A stretch of 8,896 nucleotides of DNA from Paracoccaceae bacterium (GTDB lineage Bacteria > Pseudomonadota > Alphaproteobacteria > Rhodobacterales > Rhodobacteraceae): positions 1 through 8,896 of the forward strand of contig SKWJ01000160.1 of assembly GCA_007128995.1 (NCBI GenBank), read 5' to 3'. The notes beneath the pieces are model-generated. The model saw nothing but the letters and a program-made list of their open reading frames with translations, made no database searches and was not told the DNA's origin. The first letter of the stretch is position 1, and the number at the start of each line of letters is the position of its first letter. The position numbers and the translations under genes are program-made. Shown piece by piece: positions 1 to 6,570 of the stretch.

Positions 1-1153
1 CCTCGATCAGGTTTTTCAGCCGGGAATATGTGTCCGGGCGCAGCGCTACTGCGTCGAGACTGATGCCGGGGCGACCCAACCGGGCGAGCAAAGCTGCCTG
101 TGTGACGTCCAGTTCTGCCAGTTCTGCGCGGCGGCGGGGCAGGTCGGCGCGTTCTTTTTCGATTGCCCCGTACTGGCCTTCCAGAGTGTCCAACTGTTCC
201 AGATAAACCAAGGCGGCTTTGTCATGGGGCAGTTCGGCTGAGGCACGCTCCAATCTGGCAATGTTGTCGCGCGCCACCGGGATCAGTGTGTCCAGTTCCA
301 ACTCTTCATGCAACCAGCCGGGCAAGGCGCGCACCCATTCCGCCGGAATGTCGCGTGGTGGCGGAAGCTTTGTCAGTCGAGCCTCTGCCTTTCGCAGTCG
401 GGCAAGCATCGGCAAGGCGTCCAGATCGCGTTTCAGGGCATCCAGCCGGATCTGGGTCTGTTCGCGCCGGCCGCGCGCGCTGTCATAGGACTCTTGCGCC
501 CGCGCAACTTCCTGAATAAGCCTGCGCCATGCGCTGACCGCAAGATCGGCCTCCCTGCGCTGCGCCGCCAACTCGGCCAGACGGTCCTTATGCGTTTTCA
601 GTTGGAACTTGCGGCCAGCAGGTTTGAACCAGCCCGCGCTCTCCTCTTGCAGCATCCCCAGCGCAACACTGAGATCTGCGAGGCCGGCACTTGCGGAAAA
701 CAGCAGCTTTCCAAGATCGCCCTTGCTGTCGAGAATGCTCTCGCCGCCAGATTCCAGCGTATCATCGTCCAGCGAGAACATGGCACGATAGGCATCACGC
801 TCCAACCCACCAAGCGCGGCCGAAAGCGTGGCTTCGGGCAAAGCTGTGTCCGTCCGGCTGTCCAGCAGCGTGTTCGTGTTGCCCTTGAGCCGCGCCAGTG
901 TCAGATTGCCATGTGGCGTTGTCACATTGGCTTCTATGCGGAGCGTGCGGTTGTCATGCAAGAAATTATACCCGGTGCGCGCGGGAATCCCGAAGAGCAG
1001 GTCCAGCCAGCTTGCGAACAAAGTAGATTTGCCTGCTTCGTTCGGTCCGTAAATGACATGAAGGTCCGGCTTGCCGCTGGCCGAGTTTGCAAAGTCCAGC
1101 CGCGTATCCGTGAAATGTCCATAGCGCACGAGGTGCAGGGCGTTTAACCTCAC
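1..1153 (-). CDS. YhaN/SbcC-like AAA ATPase, DNA-repair partner of the upstream nuclease (partial, C-terminus beyond left edge)
   Basis: This is the N-terminal part (384 codons visible) of a large SMC/Rad50-like ATPase that probably works with the nuclease encoded just upstream on DNA ends. The start is a GTG at 1153-1151 that overlaps the nuclease stop (GTGA). A GAGGG ribosome binding site lies at 1166-1162, eight bases before it. The protein opens RLNALHLVRYGHFTDTRLDF, followed by a Walker A motif GPNEAGKST at residues 36-44. The stretch around FSLDDDTLESGGE and GDLGKLLFSASAGL matches the conserved N-terminal lobe of YhaN-type proteins. From about residue 165 the sequence is rich in Arg, Glu, Ala and Leu with heptad-like spacing, as expected for the first coiled-coil arm. 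The second coiled coil, signature motif and Walker B should lie outside the window. Family membership is clear from the motifs; the cellular role is inferred from SbcCD/Rad50 relatives. Confidence 0.88.
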   Translation of the reverse strand, partial: MRLNALHLVRYGHFTDTRLDFANSASGKPDLHVIYGPNEAGKSTLFASWLDLLFGIPARTGYNFLHDNRTLRIEANVTTPHGNLTLARLKGNTNTLLDSRTDTALPEATLSAALGGLERDAYRAMFSLDDDTLESGGESILDSKGDLGKLLFSASAGLADLSVALGMLQEESAGWFKPAGRKFQLKTHKDRLAELAAQRREADLAVSAWRRLIQEVARAQESYDSARGRREQTQIRLDALKRDLDALPMLARLRKAEARLTKLPPPRDIPAEWVRALPGWLHEELELDTLIPVARDNIARLERASAELPHDKAALVYLEQLDTLEGQYGAIEKERADLPRRRAELAELDVTQAALLARLGRPGISLDAVALRPDTYSRLKNLIE

Positions 1154-2379
1154 TCTGACTGCCCTCGCAGATGTGCCAGAACTTCATTGACCCCGCTTTC
1201 AATCAGATCGGGTTCCAGTTCCAAGATCGCGTTGCGTGCTTCGGGTGGCAAAGCTGCTTCAAGTGTCAGACGCAGGTCTTCCAATGATTGCGCATAGCCT
1301 GCCGAGGGCAGGATATCGTTCGTGATCAGGGCCGAAAGTTCGCCAAGTGCACCGCTCGCGGGGGGGAGAGTGCCCGTATCAAGTACCAGTTTCTCGATCC
1401 AGATTTGCCCAAGCGCGCGGGCCAGTTCCTGCGCTTCGGCCAGAGCAAGATCGTGGTCGCGGTAGAGGCGCGGTGCAAGTGTTGTAGCGCCGCGCAGGAC
1501 GATCCGCGCCACACGATGCGGGCAGAGCACGTCGCTGTTTGTCAACGCATCTTCGATGGCGTGGCGCAGGTCATGCCAGTCAGCAAGGCCGGTGACATCT
1601 ACCTCCACACGCTCAAAGGCAGCAAGGGCTGTGACGCGTATTTCGGTCGACACGCGACCGCCATGATCGATCTGCACCAGCGTGACGCTGCCTGCACCGG
1701 GTTCACCAATATCGCGGCCTTGCGGAATCCCGGGCATGGTGACATGCGCCCTGCCGAGCGCAGATGCAGGAAATTCCATACGCTTGTGGATATGCCCCAG
1801 CGCCCAATAATCAAATCCGCTTTGCTGCAGGTCGCTCAGGGAACATGGTGCATAGGGGTCGTGGCGGGGCGCTCCGTTCAGTGATGTGTGCATCAGCCCG
1901 AGATTCACGGCATCCGCTTCGGGGGGGCGGTATTTCGGAAGCAGAGACGATGGGGCGTGTCGATCGCGAAAACTCAGGCCGTGGATTGCCACTCGACAGT
2001 CGGAGTGATCAAGGATCTCCACCCCTGCGCGCCCGCTGAAAACATGGGTCAAGGGGGGAAAGGTCAACTCACGGGTGATGGCGCTTTCGGAATCATGGTT
2101 TCCCCGGATTATGAAGCTTCGGATACCGGCCTCTTCAAGGCGCGCAAGCTGGGCGACAAGAAACCGCGCTGTCTTCATGCTGGTCTGATTGCCGTCATAA
2201 AGATCGCCGGCGATCAGTAGCGCATCAACACGCTCGCTCAGGCAAAGGTCCACGATTGTGCGCAGCGCCGCGCGGGATGCATCCGCGATCAGTTCTGCCA
2301 GATCCGCATCGCGCAAGGCAAGGCTGCGCAACGGGCTGTCGAGATGCAGATCAGCAGTGTGAATAAAGCGAAACCCCAT
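1150..2379 (-). CDS. Metallophosphoesterase DNA-repair exonuclease, SbcD/Mre11/YhaO family
   Basis: This 409-residue calcineurin-like phosphoesterase is predicted to be a metal-dependent nuclease acting on DNA ends with the ATPase encoded immediately downstream. The full set of metal-binding motifs is present: D10-x-H12 (in HTADLHLDSPL), G58-D59-L-Y-D, G93-N94-H95-D96, H163 (in LMHTS) and G194-H195-I-H197. The N-terminus MGFRFIHTADLHLDSPL starts where this family normally starts, which supports the ATG at 2379-2377, although no good ribosome binding site precedes it. The C-terminal 200 residues form the less conserved capping and partner-binding region. Length and opening resemble YhaO-type proteins more than classical SbcD. 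The stop overlaps the GTG start of the ATPase gene, so the two are very likely co-translated. The substrate is not knowable from sequence. Confidence 0.9.
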   Translation of the reverse strand: MGFRFIHTADLHLDSPLRSLALRDADLAELIADASRAALRTIVDLCLSERVDALLIAGDLYDGNQTSMKTARFLVAQLARLEEAGIRSFIIRGNHDSESAITRELTFPPLTHVFSGRAGVEILDHSDCRVAIHGLSFRDRHAPSSLLPKYRPPEADAVNLGLMHTSLNGAPRHDPYAPCSLSDLQQSGFDYWALGHIHKRMEFPASALGRAHVTMPGIPQGRDIGEPGAGSVTLVQIDHGGRVSTEIRVTALAAFERVEVDVTGLADWHDLRHAIEDALTNSDVLCPHRVARIVLRGATTLAPRLYRDHDLALAEAQELARALGQIWIEKLVLDTGTLPPASGALGELSALITNDILPSAGYAQSLEDLRLTLEAALPPEARNAILELEPDLIESGVNEVLAHLRGQSE

Positions 2380-2468
2380 TATCTGACAGTGCCAAGACTG
2401 ATGCGGGGACGCAATGGTTCGAATGCGCTGCCATGTCCGTTTTGCATGCCGGCTTTTCGCAAGAAGCG

Positions 2469-2497
2469 TTGTTTTTTGCCTCTTTGCGGGTTATGTC
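2469..2497 (+). promoter_or_regulatory. Candidate sigma-70 promoter for lipA
   Basis: TTGTTT at 2469-2474 and TATGTC at 2492-2497 are separated by 17 bases, the ideal spacing. The -35 element begins with the TTG favoured by alphaproteobacterial housekeeping promoters; the -10 element keeps TAT but lacks the final T. Transcription would begin near 2504, giving a leader of about 25 bases that still contains the ribosome binding site. This is a by-eye match only, and similar matches occur by chance. Confidence 0.35.
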
Positions 2498-2514
2498 ACC
2501 CACATGCGGCGTCC

Positions 2515-2523
2515 AGAGGAGGG
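2515..2523 (+). promoter_or_regulatory. Strong ribosome binding site that fixes the TTG start of lipA
   Basis: AGAGGAGGG includes a perfect AGGAGG core at 2517-2522. It sits 6-7 bases before the TTG at 2530 but more than 20 bases before the first ATG of the frame at 2545. The spacing therefore favours initiation at TTG, in agreement with the conserved N-terminus of the protein. Confidence 0.75.
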
Positions 2524-2529
2524 TAAGCC

Positions 2530-3480
2530 TTGCGCGATCTGAAAATGCCTGAACAGCGCCATCCGGAAAAAGCGCGAAAGCCCGTTCAGGCCCAGCCCAA
2601 GAAGCCAGACTGGATTCGGGTTAAAGCGCCCGGCGGTAAAGGTTATGCCGAGACCCACAAGATCATGCGCGAGCACAAGTTGACGACAGTGTGCGAGGAA
2701 GCAGGCTGCCCGAATGTCGGCGAATGCTGGTCACAGGGCCACGCCACCATGATGATCATGGGCGAGATATGTACGCGCGGCTGCACCTTCTGTAACGTAG
2801 CCACCGGCCGCCCAGATGCGCTGGACTTGTTCGAACCGGGGCGCGTTGCCCATGCGGTCGAGAAGCTGGGGCTGAAGCATGTGGTCATCACCTCGGTTGA
2901 TCGTGATGATCTGGACGATGGCGGCGCGGATCATTTCGCTCAGACCATACGCGCCGTGCGTCATCGCAGCCCCGACACCACCATAGAAATCCTGACCCCC
3001 GATTTCCTCAAATGCGCGCCTTCAGTGTTGGAAACTGTAGTCGCGGCACGGCCCGATGTCTTCAACCACAATCTTGAAACCGTGCCGGGCCTTTATCCCG
3101 AAGTGCGTCCCGGCGCGCGGTATTTCCACAGCCTGCGCCTGTTGCAAAGGGTCAAGGAACTCGACCCTTCCATGTTCACCAAATCCGGCATCATGGTGGG
3201 CTTGGGGGAAGATCGGCAGGGGGTCTTGCAGGTCATGGATGACATGCGCGTGGCCGATGTGGATTTCATCACCATCGGTCAGTATCTGCAACCCACACCG
3301 CGCCATCATCACGTTGAACGCTTCGTGACACCGGATGAGTTCAAGTCCTATGAGAAGGCGGCTTGGGGCAAAGGGTTCCTGATGGTATCAGCCACGCCAT
3401 TGACACGATCAAGTTATCATGCCGGTGACGATTTCGCGCGCCTGCGCGTTGCGCGCCTTGCCGCGCTGGCGCAAGCCTGA
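2530..3480 (+). CDS. lipA: Lipoyl synthase LipA (radical SAM)
   Basis: This enzyme inserts two sulfur atoms into the octanoyl chain bound to the lipoyl domains of 2-oxoacid dehydrogenases and the glycine cleavage H protein, completing lipoate synthesis in the cytoplasm. The 316-residue product has both iron-sulfur sites. The auxiliary cluster cysteines C55, C60 and C66 lie in [12 protein letters not shown], and the radical-SAM cysteines C81, C85 and C88 in CTRGCTFC. The C-terminal RSSYHAG (residues 293-299) carries the serine that ligates the auxiliary cluster. The motifs [14 protein letters not shown] and GIMVGLGE are all present, and the length is normal. The TTG start is chosen because of the AGGAGG six to seven bases upstream and because [15 protein letters not shown] is the expected N-terminus; starting at the ATG at 2545 would remove five conserved residues. 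The gene appears to be its own transcription unit, with no lipB neighbour visible. Confidence 0.97.
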   Translation: MRDLKMPEQRHPEKARKPVQAQPKKPDWIRVKAPGGKGYAETHKIMREHKLTTVCEEAGCPNVGECWSQGHATMMIMGEICTRGCTFCNVATGRPDALDLFEPGRVAHAVEKLGLKHVVITSVDRDDLDDGGADHFAQTIRAVRHRSPDTTIEILTPDFLKCAPSVLETVVAARPDVFNHNLETVPGLYPEVRPGARYFHSLRLLQRVKELDPSMFTKSGIMVGLGEDRQGVLQVMDDMRVADVDFITIGQYLQPTPRHHHVERFVTPDEFKSYEKAAWGKGFLMVSATPLTRSSYHAGDDFARLRVARLAALAQA

Positions 3481-3651
3481 ACAGGGCCGCGCACACGCCA
3501 TTGGAACCTGCCGGGTGGGGCACGCGGCAGAAACACCGGATAGCGTGCCTCTCAAGGCTGGCGCTGGAGGTGCATATCTGCCCAAAATCCGGCGTGCCTT
3601 TCGTTCTGTGCTGCGCTAAGACGCAGGCGGATAAAGTCGAGGAGCCTCCCC
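3481..3651. other. 171-bp spacer between lipA and rpe
   Basis: No gene is recognised here. It contains a six-base inverted repeat, GCCGCG (3486-3491) and CGCGGC (3523-3528), with a 31-base loop. There is no following T run, so it does not look like an intrinsic terminator. The spacer is long compared with the other same-strand junctions in the window, which suggests that rpe has its own promoter here; I could not pick a convincing -35/-10 pair. The last bases hold the rpe ribosome binding site GAGGAG (3639-3644), seven bases before its ATG. Confidence 0.5.
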
Positions 3652-4350
3652 ATGACGTTTTCACGCGCGATCAAGATCGCCCCGTCCATTCTGGCAGCGG
3701 ATTTTGCCAATTTCGGTGCTGAATGCGCTGCTGTCGAAGATGCTGGTGCGGATTGGGTGCATATCGATGTCATGGATGGACATTTTGTCCCCAATATCAC
3801 TTTTGGCCCTGCGACCTGTGCCGCGATCCGCCCCCATATCCGCGGTGTGATGGATGTGCATCTGATGATCGCGCCGGTCGATCCTTACATCGAGGGGTTT
3901 GCCAAGGCGGGGGCGGATATCATCACAGCGCATATCGAGGCCGGACCGCATATTCACCGCACATTGCAGGCGATCCGGGCAACAGGTGCGAAAGCAGGGC
4001 TGGCCATCAATCCCGGCACAGGTCTGGACGGGGTGGAAAACCTGCTCGAGATGATCGATCTTGTCTGCGTGATGACTGTCAATCCGGGCTTTGGCGGGCA
4101 GAAGTTCATCGACATGAGTGACAAGGTCCGTCGGTTACGCGCTTTGATCGGGGGGCGTTCCATCCATATCGAGATTGACGGCGGGATCACGCCTGAAACA
4201 GCGCCCCTGATGGCACGCGCCGGCGCGGATGTGCTTGTCGCCGGCTCTGCTGTGTTCAAGGGCGGATCAGCCACGGACCCGGCCCCCTATGGCCGCAACA
4301 TCCGCGCAATCCGAGAGGCCGCAGAGGCGGAAACCGGAACACTGACCTGA
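3652..4350 (+). CDS. rpe: Ribulose-phosphate 3-epimerase
   Basis: Rpe interconverts D-ribulose 5-phosphate and D-xylulose 5-phosphate in the pentose phosphate pathway (and in the Calvin cycle where present). The 232-residue product is a complete TIM-barrel of normal length. IAPSILAADF opens the barrel. HIDVMDGHFVPN supplies metal ligand H37 and catalytic D39, DVHLMI supplies H70, and IEIDGGI supplies D176, the second acid/base aspartate. MTVNPGFGGQKF forms the flexible phosphate loop, and VAGSAVFKG the C-terminal phosphate-binding loop. The ATG at 3652 has a GAGGAG seven bases upstream. It is the first gene of a four-gene unit: the next start lies 15 bases beyond its stop. No other Calvin-cycle genes are in view, so a housekeeping role is the default reading. 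There is nothing unusual in the sequence. Confidence 0.97.
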   Translation: MTFSRAIKIAPSILAADFANFGAECAAVEDAGADWVHIDVMDGHFVPNITFGPATCAAIRPHIRGVMDVHLMIAPVDPYIEGFAKAGADIITAHIEAGPHIHRTLQAIRATGAKAGLAINPGTGLDGVENLLEMIDLVCVMTVNPGFGGQKFIDMSDKVRRLRALIGGRSIHIEIDGGITPETAPLMARAGADVLVAGSAVFKGGSATDPAPYGRNIRAIREAAEAETGTLT

Positions 4351-4365
4351 GAAAGGACCGCCCAT

Positions 4366-4923
4366 ATGCCACCTGCACCCACCCCCGTTTGCGATTTCGG
4401 ATGGAAGGCCCCGGAATTTTCCTTGCTGGCGACAGATGGCCAGACCTATACACTCGGAAATCTGGCTGGGCCAAACGGCACTCTGATCATGTTCATCTGC
4501 AATCACTGCCCCTATGTACTGGCGGTTCTTGACCGGATTTGCCGCGACGCACGCGATTTGCGGACATACGGGATCGGTGTCGCTGCAATCTGTTCAAATG
4601 ATGCGATTGCCTATCCTGCCGACAGCTTCGAAAAGATGCAGGAAATGGCGCAAGAGCAGAATTTTCCCTTTCCGTATATGCATGATGGCGATCAGACTGT
4701 GGCGCGTGCCTGGGGCGCAGCCTGCACGCCGGACTTTTTCGGGCTCAATGGCGCTGGCGCGTTGCAATATCGCGGGCGGCTGGATGCTTCGGGGCGGAAT
4801 CCGGCCCCGGCCGGTGCGCGGCGCGAACTCTTTGAAGCGATGGTCCAGATCGCGCAGAGCGGTTCAGGCCCGCGCGAGCAGACCCCGTCAATCGGGTGTT
4901 CGATCAAATGGCGCGCGGCATGA
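4366..4923 (+). CDS. Thioredoxin-fold peroxiredoxin-like (AhpC/TSA-related) protein
   Basis: This 185-residue soluble protein has the thioredoxin/redoxin fold. Residues 12-50 (GWKAPEFSLLATDGQTYTL, then LIMFICNHCPYV) match the AhpC/TSA-like entry strand and active-site helix, with C45 and C48 forming a CNHC motif. The cis-proline is P122 in ACTPDFFG, next to C120. The C-terminus ends with a conserved-looking PSIGCSIKW (C178 at the Gly-Cys-Ser). It belongs to a widespread peroxiredoxin-like group that to my knowledge has no assigned substrate. It differs from typical peroxiredoxins by having CxxC where they have a single peroxidatic Cys in a PxxxTxxC context. No signal peptide is seen, so it should be cytoplasmic. 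An AAAGGA-type ribosome binding site (4352-4357) precedes the ATG. It sits between rpe and gph, and its stop overlaps the gph start. A thiol-disulfide or peroxide-handling role is inference from the fold. Confidence 0.87.
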   Translation: MPPAPTPVCDFGWKAPEFSLLATDGQTYTLGNLAGPNGTLIMFICNHCPYVLAVLDRICRDARDLRTYGIGVAAICSNDAIAYPADSFEKMQEMAQEQNFPFPYMHDGDQTVARAWGAACTPDFFGLNGAGALQYRGRLDASGRNPAPAGARRELFEAMVQIAQSGSGPREQTPSIGCSIKWRAA

Positions 4924-5579
4924 TCCGCGCTGTTGTCTTCGATCTTGATGGCACTCTGATCGACAGCGCACCCGATATCTGGAATGCTGCCAACCGGGTA
5001 CTGCACGAGGTGCAGCTTCCCCCGGTCACCTTCGAGCAATCGCGCGGTTTCATCGGACGCGGCGCGCGCGTCTTTGTCGAGCGGATGGAAATGGCAGTGA
5101 CGGGCGAAAACCTGGCAGACCGGACCGCAGATCTGCATCGGCGCTTCTTGCACCACTATGAACGGGCGCATGAACACACACGCATCTACCCCCATGTGCC
5201 AGAGGCTCTCGCACATCTTGTCTCACAGGGTCTGCGTCTTGGGTTGTGCACAAACAAGCCGATGGGGCCGACGCAGGCGGTGCTCAGGCATCTGGGCTGG
5301 GCAGATCTGTTCGGGTCCGTCATCGGCGGCGACAGCTTGCCGGTTGCCAAACCCGATCCCGCCCCCTTGCACGAAGTTGTTGCGCGCCTTGGGATTGATC
5401 TCTCGGAGACTGTATATATCGGTGACAGCGAAACAGATGCGGAAACCGCCGAGGCCGCAGATGTGCGGTTTGGCCTCTATACCGAAGGGTATCGCAAGGC
5501 ACCGCCGGAAGCTTTGTTTCACCATTTCCAGTTTGGCGACTACCGTCAACTCGGCCATCATCTGCACAGCTTGCCATGA
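4920..5579 (+). CDS. gph: Phosphoglycolate phosphatase (HAD superfamily)
   Basis: Gph hydrolyses 2-phosphoglycolate to glycolate. The substrate comes from RuBisCO oxygenation in autotrophs and from repair of oxidised DNA 3' ends in any cell. The product has all four HAD motifs: D8-L-D10-G-T-L (nucleophile and acid), T111 in LCTNKP, K144 in AKPDP, and D169/D173 in GDSETD. An alpha-helical cap of the Gph type occupies residues 15-85. The ATG at 4920 is chosen because MIRAVVFDLDGTLIDSAPD is the usual family opening and the codon overlaps the previous stop (ATGA). In-frame ATGs at 4896 and 4908 would add 8 or 4 unconserved residues inside the upstream gene. No clear Shine-Dalgarno is visible, so reinitiation by translational coupling is likely. 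Other small-substrate HAD phosphatases are hard to exclude, but family length and motifs favour Gph. Confidence 0.88.
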   Translation: MIRAVVFDLDGTLIDSAPDIWNAANRVLHEVQLPPVTFEQSRGFIGRGARVFVERMEMAVTGENLADRTADLHRRFLHHYERAHEHTRIYPHVPEALAHLVSQGLRLGLCTNKPMGPTQAVLRHLGWADLFGSVIGGDSLPVAKPDPAPLHEVVARLGIDLSETVYIGDSETDAETAEAADVRFGLYTEGYRKAPPEALFHHFQFGDYRQLGHHLHSLP

Positions 5580-6562
5580 CCACCCGCCGTCCAATGCCGC
5601 CCTCCTTGCGCCTGCCAAAGCCGGGGTTGTGGCGCGATACGCCGCCGGCCATCTTCACGCCTGTCTTCGGATTGTTCGGTCTGGGGCTGGGGTGGCGTGC
5701 TGCCGCTTCAAGCTATGGGATCAGCCCCGCCATCGGAGAGCTGATCCTCGGCGCGACCACGCTGCTATTCCTGTTCTCACTGCTTGCTTACCTGATCAAA
5801 TTTTCGCGGCGTCCCCGCGTCCTGTTTGAAGACATGCAAGTGTTGCCCGGCCGTGCGGGGCTTGCAGCGGCCAGCCTGTCGCTGATGCTGCTTGCGGCCA
5901 GTCTGGCCCCGCTTGCGCCAGTTCTGGCTTTGGGGTTGGGACTCATCGCATTTGGGGTGCATCTGGCACTCGTGCTGCTGTTGCTGCGTGTCTTGCGCCT
6001 TGGCCCGCCCGAGGCGCGGACGGTAAGCCCGGTGTTCCACCTGACTTTCGTAGGCTTCATCGTCGGGGGTTTTCCGGCGACAGCCCTTGGACTTGACGAG
6101 GTCGCCCGCGCTTTGGTCTGGGCCATGCTGCTGCCTGCAGGGGTCATATGGGGAGTCAGTCTGCGGCAATTTATGCGAAAAGCGCCGCCAGCACCTTTGC
6201 GGCCCCTGCTTGCCATTCACCTTGCGCCGGCATCCTTGCTGACCATTGTGGCACATGGGGCAGGACTGCCTGCGGCAACTGCCTTCAGTGCCTTGGCGGT
6301 GATCCTGTTCATACCGCTGCTGGCGTCTGTGCGCTGGCTGATGGCTGCCGGGTTTTCGCCCCTTTGGGGGGCATTCACGTTTCCGATCGCGGCTTTTGCA
6401 ACGGCGATGGTGACGGTGTCGGGCGGGCAGGGGGCAATCGGCCTGTTCGGAGGGGGCGTGCTGCTGCTTGCGACCGTGGTGGTGCCTGCCATCACATTCC
6501 GGGTGTTCAAGCTGTGGGCCGAGCGCAAACTGGCTGCGAAAACCAATTCCGCAGAAGCGTAG
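5576..6562 (+). CDS. TDT/TehA-type (SLAC1-related) membrane transporter
   Basis: This 328-residue integral membrane protein resembles the tellurite-resistance/dicarboxylate transporter (TDT) family, which includes TehA, Mae1 and the SLAC1 anion channels. A short basic N-terminus (about 20 residues) leads into PPAIFTPVFGLFGLGLGWR, the usual first helix with its Gly-rich face. Hydrophobic segments follow at roughly 50-76, 94-115, 116-138, 153-172 and 176-196, with about four more after residue 205, giving nine or ten helices in total. The later stretch FSPLWGAFTFPIAAFATA resembles the conserved WxAFTFP helix of the family. It ends in a charged, Lys/Ala-rich tail. The ATG overlaps the gph stop (ATGA), so it is co-translated with gph and closes the operon. 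TehA-like proteins are anion channels or transporters and the tellurite label is historical; the natural substrate here is unknown. Confidence 0.82.
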   Translation: MTTRRPMPPSLRLPKPGLWRDTPPAIFTPVFGLFGLGLGWRAAASSYGISPAIGELILGATTLLFLFSLLAYLIKFSRRPRVLFEDMQVLPGRAGLAAASLSLMLLAASLAPLAPVLALGLGLIAFGVHLALVLLLLRVLRLGPPEARTVSPVFHLTFVGFIVGGFPATALGLDEVARALVWAMLLPAGVIWGVSLRQFMRKAPPAPLRPLLAIHLAPASLLTIVAHGAGLPAATAFSALAVILFIPLLASVRWLMAAGFSPLWGAFTFPIAAFATAMVTVSGGQGAIGLFGGGVLLLATVVVPAITFRVFKLWAERKLAAKTNSAEA

Positions 6563-6570
6563 CGACACCC

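Larger units (their letters stand above)
2380..2529. promoter_or_regulatory. Divergent intergenic region between the nuclease/ATPase pair and lipA
   Basis: These 150 bases separate two divergent transcription units and must hold both 5' ends, unless promoters lie inside genes. The lipA side is T-rich (a T6 run at 2472-2477) and contains a plausible sigma-70 type promoter, listed separately. On the nuclease side I found no convincing -35/-10 pair and no Shine-Dalgarno match before the ATG, so that unit may be weakly expressed or use a degenerate promoter. No riboswitch-like structure or small coding region was recognised. Confidence 0.6.

Noticed and set aside
308..1147. Long plus-strand open frame (279 codons) opposite the YhaN-like ATPase
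   Set aside because: It lies entirely antisense to a gene with clear motifs, its product is Arg/Gln-rich with no recognisable domain, and such mirror frames are common in GC-rich DNA.
1288..1884. Plus-strand open frame (198 codons) opposite the nuclease gene
   Set aside because: It is antisense to intact metallophosphoesterase coding sequence and has no domain or ribosome site.
1360..1927. Runs of seven G at 1360-1366 and 1921-1927 in the nuclease gene (another at 8170-8176 in uvrC) as phase-variation tracts
   Set aside because: All three are in-frame Pro-Pro-encoding stretches in intact genes of a GC-rich genome; the length is modest and nothing suggests switching.
2377..2396. Sigma-54-like TGGCAC on the minus strand just before the nuclease start
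   Set aside because: The expected -12 element TTGC is absent at the right spacing (GATA instead), and the site nearly abuts the start codon, leaving almost no leader.
3486..3528. Inverted repeat after lipA as a terminator
   Set aside because: It has only six paired bases, a 31-base loop and no T run, which is below what an intrinsic terminator needs.
3652..5579. rpe and gph as part of a Calvin-cycle (cbb) operon
   Set aside because: No RuBisCO, phosphoribulokinase or CbbR gene is present in the window, and rpe and gph also pair as housekeeping genes.
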